Of a DNA stretch of 10,527 nucleotides, positions 6,820 through 10,527 are shown piece after piece. Under the pieces are notes generated by a model. That model saw nothing but the letters and a program-made list of their open reading frames with translations, searched no databases and was not told where the DNA came from. Location: the NCBI GenBank assembly GCA_030592105.1, contig JAUVKE010000063.1:1-10527 (forward strand). Direction: 5' to 3'. Source of the DNA: Desulfobacteraceae bacterium (GTDB taxonomy: Bacteria > Desulfobacterota > Desulfobacteria > Desulfobacterales > BuS5). Every line of letters starts with the position of its first letter. Positions within the stretch are counted from its first letter, which is position 1. The translations under genes were made by a program, and so were the position numbers.

Positions 6820-6874
6820 GTGACTATTCAGTTGATCTCAAGCCTGTCTGTAACAGGCATAGCTGAATAGTTAC
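6820..6874. mobile_element. 55-bp relic with two IS66-like ends
   Basis: The left end GTGACTATTCAG (6820-6831) and right end CTGAATAGTTAC (6863-6874) are inverted repeats with one mismatch. The right end, read inward, shares 15 identical bases (GTAACTATTCAGCTA) with the left end of the 254-bp element at 908. AATTAATT (6812-6819) and AATTAATC (6875-6882) flank it, an 8-bp target duplication with one mismatch. Inside is a hairpin GCCTGT/ACAGGC (6842-6858). It has no coding capacity. The whole unit can fold back on itself and lies 50-110 bp after the Nudix stop, where it may act as an RNA stem at the transcript end. Confidence 0.75.
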
Positions 6875-6905
6875 AATTAATCTTTAGAAACCCCTGTATT
6901 TTGTT

Positions 6906-6932
6906 TAAAGTTATAATAATACTTGCCGATCT
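6906..6932 (+). promoter_or_regulatory. Sigma-28 (FliA) type promoter
   Basis: TAAAGTTA (6906-6913), an 11-nt spacer, and GCCGATCT (6925-6932) match the enterobacterial FliA consensus TAAAGTTT-N11-GCCGATAA at 7 of 8 and 6 of 8 bases with exact spacing. The gene downstream looks flagellar-associated, which supports the call. The implied start near 6940 leaves a leader of about 200 nt before ATG 7142. Confidence 0.65.
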
Positions 6933-6939
6933 TATAATA

Positions 6940-7141
6940 CAGTACCCGAATAAAAACCTTAAAATATAAATTTTTAAATTTACGCTCAATCAGACCTTGA
7001 ATATTTGGCATAGATTGTCAGGTAATTACCCGACTTTAAGATTTGGCACAAGGCCGGAGGAAGGAAGGCGTATTTAAATACGCAGGTGACCGATAACGTA
7101 GTGAAATTATTTATGTGACGGTCTATGGTTGGGAGGTTCAT
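6940..7141 (+). promoter_or_regulatory. Long 5' leader with palindromes
   Basis: If the sigma-28 promoter is real, this is an untranslated leader. It holds GGTAATTACC (7021-7030), a purine-rich stretch with repeated GGA (about 7053-7068), the perfect 16-bp palindrome GCGTATTTAAATACGC (7068-7083) and outer arms CGG (7055-7057) and CCG (7090-7092) that could extend it. It ends in the ribosome binding site GGGAGGT (7131-7137). GGA repeats and a GGA-containing ribosome binding site are what CsrA binds in other bacteria, but this is inference. No known riboswitch class was recognised. Confidence 0.4.
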
Positions 7142-7552
7142 ATGTATATACCAACACATCAAATGCATAATGTCCTGAATGTTTACGCAAGACAGCTCAG
7201 GCAAAACAACAAGGTTAATAATCCATCAAACAAACCCCAAGCCAGCAATTCAGCCTATGATAAGGTTAATATCTCCGCTGATGGAAAACGCAGATCAATT
7301 ATTGAAAAAGTCGCACACGATATCAGCAAAAGAATTTCCAGCTTTAACGCTGAAAGTGAGAGTATAGATGACGAACAAAAAAAAATTAAAGAACAGGTTA
7401 GTTTGGTAAATACGAAACAGAGTGATTTTATTTTTAACACCATTGACAATAATAATCAGAAAAAAACCACTACTTTTAACATCAAAAATTCGGCATCTTT
7501 ATTCAACCAGCTTGACCGTAATTCCTCAGCAAATGATGATAATGAAATATAA
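7142..7552 (+). CDS. Small DVU0524-like, FlgM-associated flagellar protein
   Basis: A 136-residue, hydrophilic protein with no signal peptide or membrane segment. The start at ATG 7142 (MYIPTHQMHNVLNVYARQLR) is chosen because GGGAGGT lies just upstream; a GTG at 7115 would add nine residues but lacks such a site. The N-terminal MYIPT-x-Q-x-HNVL-x-Y pattern and the later DKVNISADGKRRSIIEKVA block resemble, from memory, the small proteins of the Desulfovibrio DVU0524 type that sit beside flgM, the anti-sigma-28 gene. Residues 60-100 are rich in Lys, Glu and Asp and probably helical; the C-terminal part is rich in Asn and Ser and likely disordered. A sigma-28 type promoter lies upstream, which agrees with a late flagellar role. 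No flgM follows here; the next gene is convergent. The molecular function is unknown. Confidence 0.7.
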   Translation: MYIPTHQMHNVLNVYARQLRQNNKVNNPSNKPQASNSAYDKVNISADGKRRSIIEKVAHDISKRISSFNAESESIDDEQKKIKEQVSLVNTKQSDFIFNTIDNNNQKKTTTFNIKNSASLFNQLDRNSSANDDNEI

Positions 7553-7617
7553 TTTTTTACATTTCAATTTGCGAAGTTACGCGCAAAAAAACTGGCAACC
7601 GGCATTTCGCCCCTACC
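7553..7617. other. Convergent intergenic gap
   Basis: This 65-bp gap separates the stops of two converging genes. A 6-bp stem TTTGCG/CGCAAA with an 8-nt loop (7568-7587) is present, but it has no downstream T-run on either strand. It is reported as a weak candidate for a two-way transcription end only. Confidence 0.3.
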
Positions 7618-9867
7618 CTATTTAAGCTCCATTTTTGTTTTATGATCTTCTCTGCTTCTTGCTGCTATTTTTTCTTCAACCTCTTTTTTATCAAGCCCCA
7701 TTAAAATTTTGTAAGCATTATACTTGGTTTTGCAGAAGAAAATATCAAAGGAATTCTGTTTTTTTATATCCCTGTATATTCTTACGCCAGGAATTTCATT
7801 ATTTTGAATATATTCAAAGTCTGAATTCACAAGAAGGGGCTCCACATCCTGCTTATTCTGCCAGGGGATACATGCTCCTTCCATACCAAGCTCAGGGTCC
7901 ATTATTGATTTAATTTTTTCTGTTACGCCCCCCACTGCCAGGATTATATTACCTGTTAAAGAACCGGTAACACCATATTTCTGACTAACAGGTTCCCGAA
8001 TATAATCTGAAATAAGGCCTATATCCATGGCAACAGATGCGCTGTCCCCTTCCACACCTCCGTGGGCCTGAATATACTCAATATGCATTTCATACCCTGA
8101 ATAAGGTACGCCTGTTTCATTAAATACCTTTTTAATTGAAGCTCTTACATTTTCAGCTGCACCCTTTGCAATATCACCTATCTTGCCTGGAGCGATAATC
8201 CTGTCCGAACCTCCGGTTGTAATTTGACAGCGTATGGGGAGTGGCTGCCCATACATCTGACCGCTTGTTTTCGAATTAATCACAGCAAGACCAACAACAT
8301 ATCCTATGGAATCGGTCATTGAACTTATATAATTTTTTAAATTCTTTTTATATTCAAAAAGTTCTTTATGCACAGCGCCCTCAAGGCTTAAATGCTTTTT
8401 AAGGGCACTTTTTACATGTCTGGCCTGGACTAATTCAGAGTTATCGAGTATTGCCTCAAATTCAGTTGTTTTTATAATACCATTTATGGGCCTTAGTATG
8501 CTGCTCATTTTTTTATCTGAACTTCTGGATCGGAGTTCTTTTATTATCTCCATAACCGCTTTTTTCGAAAACTCTCTTTCACGGAGCTGGTAATTTTCCG
8601 GCAGACTTTTTCCAAAAATATATTCACTTCTTTTTCTTACACCATCATGGCCTTCTTTTTCAAAGACTCCCCCCCACGTATCCTGTAATTCATTCCCAAA
8701 ATTGAGTACTTCCTGCTTTACATACTGAACCACTTGTCTGATATTACTTTTATTTTCAGGGACTGAACTATCCAGCTGAACAATTTCGCCTCTATCTTCT
8801 ATCCGGCTTAGAAATGCCCCGTCCCCTTCATCCTGAAGATATCTCAAGGTATCATGGTTACAACTGGCAATTATAATATTATTTGCATGTAATGAATTTT
8901 CAGATCTGTCAGCGGCCCCACTCCCTGAATTCATACCCCCTTCAAGAATAAATTTTTTATTTTGCATAATCTCGAGAAGGTCTGGCATATAACCCGATTT
9001 TACCAGAGTCTTTAATTCGTCAATATAAATAATAGGAGATTTTGCATGTGCCCCCAAATATGCTCTTTTATGCGCAGGAGTTTGCAAATTTCCCGATTGA
9101 TAGGGATCATGCCTGAAACCACCCTTCATTTTTCTGGCATCAGGCTCAGAGACCCTGGTCATAAGCCCATTATCTTTTCTTGGGTCGTATAAAACTTCAG
9201 GGATCATATCATTTAATTGTTTGATTGTATTCCTCCCTGCTAATTGGGATGCTCCCTGAATTTTTTCCTGCACTTTATGATTATTTTCCTGCATAAACAT
9301 AAAAATTGCACCAATACCGGCAAGGCCTGTTATAATAAATGCAGATGGGAAAAAAAATCCCGCCACAATACTTATCCCTGTAATAAACAAAAGCCATTTT
9401 TTAACTTTGTTAACAGGCTTAATTTGCTCTGAAAGGCTGAACCCGACTGTTCTTTTTTGAACATTTTCCACTGTTTTCTGCAGCTTGGACAACAATTCAT
9501 CAGCAATATCAGACTTTTCATATGTAAATCTAATGTGATTGCTGTCCTTACCTGGATAGGTTAAAATCACCTTATCCGGACGTAAAAAATCTCCCAATGA
9601 CTTATCCAGAACCTTATTAAACATATCTGCAAGCATTGATTTGCCTGTTCCGGGTCGCCCCACCATCAGCATATGGCCTTTATTCTGGGCTATCTTTCTA
9701 ATTCCCGCCTTTGCCTTGTCCTGAAATATTACTTTCTCAACGGGATCATCCGGCAGATTAATTTGAGAGGTATCCTCAAAAAAATCGAGCATGCCATTAA
9801 GAGCTTCCGGATATTTAAGCATCTCTTTTATAGATTCATAGTCATTTTTATTATAAACACTATCCAT
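7618..9867 (-). CDS. Membrane-anchored LonB-type AAA+ Lon protease
   Basis: ATP-dependent protease of the archaeal LonB layout (MEROPS S16), tethered to the inner face of the cytoplasmic membrane. In the 749-residue product the AAA+ domain has Walker A GRPGTGKS (70-77), then an insert with two hydrophobic segments (about 157-175 and 175-193) that form the anchor. Walker B IIYIDE (279-284), a sensor Asn in ASCNHDT (about 337) and a probable arginine finger in LSRIEDRG (355) follow. The C-terminal protease domain carries the catalytic Ser609 in GDSAS (607-611) and Lys651 in VGGVTEKI, so both ATPase and protease are predicted active. It lacks the large N-terminal substrate domain of E. coli-type Lon. 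The start overlaps the upstream gene by 8 nt, with AAAGGA 7 nt before the ATG, so the pair is co-transcribed. About 50 residues follow the usual end of the protease domain. Substrates are unknown. Confidence 0.9.
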   Translation of the reverse strand: MDSVYNKNDYESIKEMLKYPEALNGMLDFFEDTSQINLPDDPVEKVIFQDKAKAGIRKIAQNKGHMLMVGRPGTGKSMLADMFNKVLDKSLGDFLRPDKVILTYPGKDSNHIRFTYEKSDIADELLSKLQKTVENVQKRTVGFSLSEQIKPVNKVKKWLLFITGISIVAGFFFPSAFIITGLAGIGAIFMFMQENNHKVQEKIQGASQLAGRNTIKQLNDMIPEVLYDPRKDNGLMTRVSEPDARKMKGGFRHDPYQSGNLQTPAHKRAYLGAHAKSPIIYIDELKTLVKSGYMPDLLEIMQNKKFILEGGMNSGSGAADRSENSLHANNIIIASCNHDTLRYLQDEGDGAFLSRIEDRGEIVQLDSSVPENKSNIRQVVQYVKQEVLNFGNELQDTWGGVFEKEGHDGVRKRSEYIFGKSLPENYQLREREFSKKAVMEIIKELRSRSSDKKMSSILRPINGIIKTTEFEAILDNSELVQARHVKSALKKHLSLEGAVHKELFEYKKNLKNYISSMTDSIGYVVGLAVINSKTSGQMYGQPLPIRCQITTGGSDRIIAPGKIGDIAKGAAENVRASIKKVFNETGVPYSGYEMHIEYIQAHGGVEGDSASVAMDIGLISDYIREPVSQKYGVTGSLTGNIILAVGGVTEKIKSIMDPELGMEGACIPWQNKQDVEPLLVNSDFEYIQNNEIPGVRIYRDIKKQNSFDIFFCKTKYNAYKILMGLDKKEVEEKIAARSREDHKTKMELK

Positions 9868-10527
9868 TATGGTATCCTTTTATGGAATCTAACAAATAAA
9901 ATCTTCCAGCCTCGGAAGAACAGACATTTTTTTCAATTTTAGAATATAACCAGGGCAAATCATTCTTTATCTGTTCCAGTGCTTTAATATTATGCATAAC
10001 AGAAATGTTGGTACAAAGCTCCTTGTCACCTACACCTGCTTTTGATATGGAATTAAAAGCTATTCCAAACTGAAATTGCAGCAAGGAAGCTACAACTTTA
10101 TTTTTTTCCTCCGATTTGATGGGGTGATTACTAAGAATCTGTTTATACGCCCGGGGAATATTAGTTTTTGAATAATTTATTTCGAGTTGATTATTAAAAA
10201 ATAATTTCAAAGGCCTGGTTTTCCCTGCCATGCATTGCTCCAAAGCTTTTTTGAGCCTGTAATCCGCTTGAACAGACTGCTCAAAAATATGTAGACTTTT
10301 CATGAGATTATTATCAACAACCCAAAAATCAATCATGTTATCTGAACCGATAACACAATATCTTACGCCATGATTATCATTGATTTTTATTAATCTAAAA
10401 TATTTTTCAGGATCAATGGATTGAAAATCAAAGCCCCGCATTTCAAAAAGTCCCTTTGCCATATAAGCGCTGGGAATGAATACGCCGACATCTTTTAAGA
10501 GAAACTTATAAATATATTTTCTTTTCT
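9860..10527 (-). CDS. Unrecognised protein upstream of lonB, 5' end outside window
   Basis: The visible 221 codons run open to the right edge. A start at ATG 10462 would give 200 residues, but no ribosome binding site precedes it and the frame upstream (KYIYKFLLKDVGVFIPSAY) reads like coding sequence, so the true start is probably beyond the window. The protein looks cytosolic and has no membrane segment. It is aromatic-rich in its first half (YFRLIK, RYCVIGSDNMIDFWVVD), then mixed helical with LKLFFNNQLEINY, a FQFGIAFNSISKAGVGDKEL segment and a closing IKALEQIKNDLPWLYSKIEK. I recognise no family or catalytic motif. Its stop lies inside the start of the LonB-type protease gene (8-nt overlap), suggesting linked expression and possibly a substrate, adaptor or regulator of that protease; this is inference only. 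Confidence 0.75.
   Translation of the reverse strand, partial: KRKYIYKFLLKDVGVFIPSAYMAKGLFEMRGFDFQSIDPEKYFRLIKINDNHGVRYCVIGSDNMIDFWVVDNNLMKSLHIFEQSVQADYRLKKALEQCMAGKTRPLKLFFNNQLEINYSKTNIPRAYKQILSNHPIKSEEKNKVVASLLQFQFGIAFNSISKAGVGDKELCTNISVMHNIKALEQIKNDLPWLYSKIEKNVCSSEAGRFYLLDSIKGYHNG

Noticed and set aside
7089..7096. ACCGATAA as a second sigma-28 -10 box nearer to the small flagellar gene
   Set aside because: The -10 fits 7 of 8 bases, but the only TAAA upstream is 5 nt too close and nothing like TAAAGTTT lies at the correct distance.
7020..7140. Possible cyclic-di-GMP riboswitch in the leader
   Set aside because: The conserved GCACAGGGCAAACC and GGTAGCGGGGTTACC-like blocks of the class I aptamer are not present.
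7115..7141. GTG 7115 as start of the small flagellar protein
   Set aside because: The ribosome binding site GGGAGGT lies inside this extension and points to ATG 7142, and the family-like N-terminus begins there.
7568..7587. Intrinsic terminator between the convergent genes
   Set aside because: A 6-bp stem exists, but no T-run follows it on either strand; kept only as a weak note in the intergenic entry.
9673..9942. 89-codon plus-strand open frame opposite the start of the LonB-type gene
   Set aside because: It overlaps the Walker A region of a clear gene on the other strand, with no ribosome binding site of note or family resemblance.

Overview
The window looks like chromosomal DNA of a low-GC sulfate-reducing deltaproteobacterium, most likely Desulfobacterales. 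This is inferred from gene content and style, not from a search: a selenocysteine-containing SelD, a stand-alone PyrR, a short flagellar-associated protein that resembles the Desulfovibrio DVU0524 family, and many AT-rich intergenic stretches. No rRNA, tRNA or CRISPR array was seen.

Layout. (1) 27-848, minus: a secreted PstS-type phosphate-binding protein with a TTG start and a strong ribosome binding site. (2) 849-1728: almost gene-free. It holds a 254-bp non-autonomous IS66-like element (908-1161) with 13-bp terminal inverted repeats and a perfect 8-bp target duplication, a decayed gene fragment (1303-1674) and a 27-nt polypurine run. (3) 1729-4857, minus: a tightly packed likely operon apbE-pyrR-moaB-selD (flavin transfer, pyrimidine salvage/regulation, molybdenum cofactor, selenophosphate). 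The selD gene reads through an in-frame UGA (Sec20) with a SECIS-like hairpin just after it, so a standard ORF call loses 45 N-terminal residues. (4) 4970-6762, plus: a class II fructose-bisphosphate aldolase with a long C-terminal extension, overlapping by one base a zinc-ribbon Nudix hydrolase. (5) 6763-7141: gene-free. It holds a 55-bp relic made of two ends of the same IS66-like family, then a good sigma-28 type promoter and a leader of about 200 nt with a strong palindrome. (6) 7142-7552, plus: a small flagellar-associated protein. (7) 7618-10527, minus: a membrane-anchored LonB-type AAA+ protease overlapping by 8 nt an unrecognised gene that runs off the right edge.

How it fits together. 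The apbE-selD cluster supplies redox cofactors and modifications (FMN-protein, molybdopterin, selenium) of the kind an anaerobe with formate dehydrogenases or Rnf-type complexes needs. The aldolase-Nudix pair is a separate transcription unit, divergent from it. The LonB gene and its upstream partner form a probable two-gene proteolysis module of unknown target. The two miniature elements show that an IS66-like transposase has been active in this genome.
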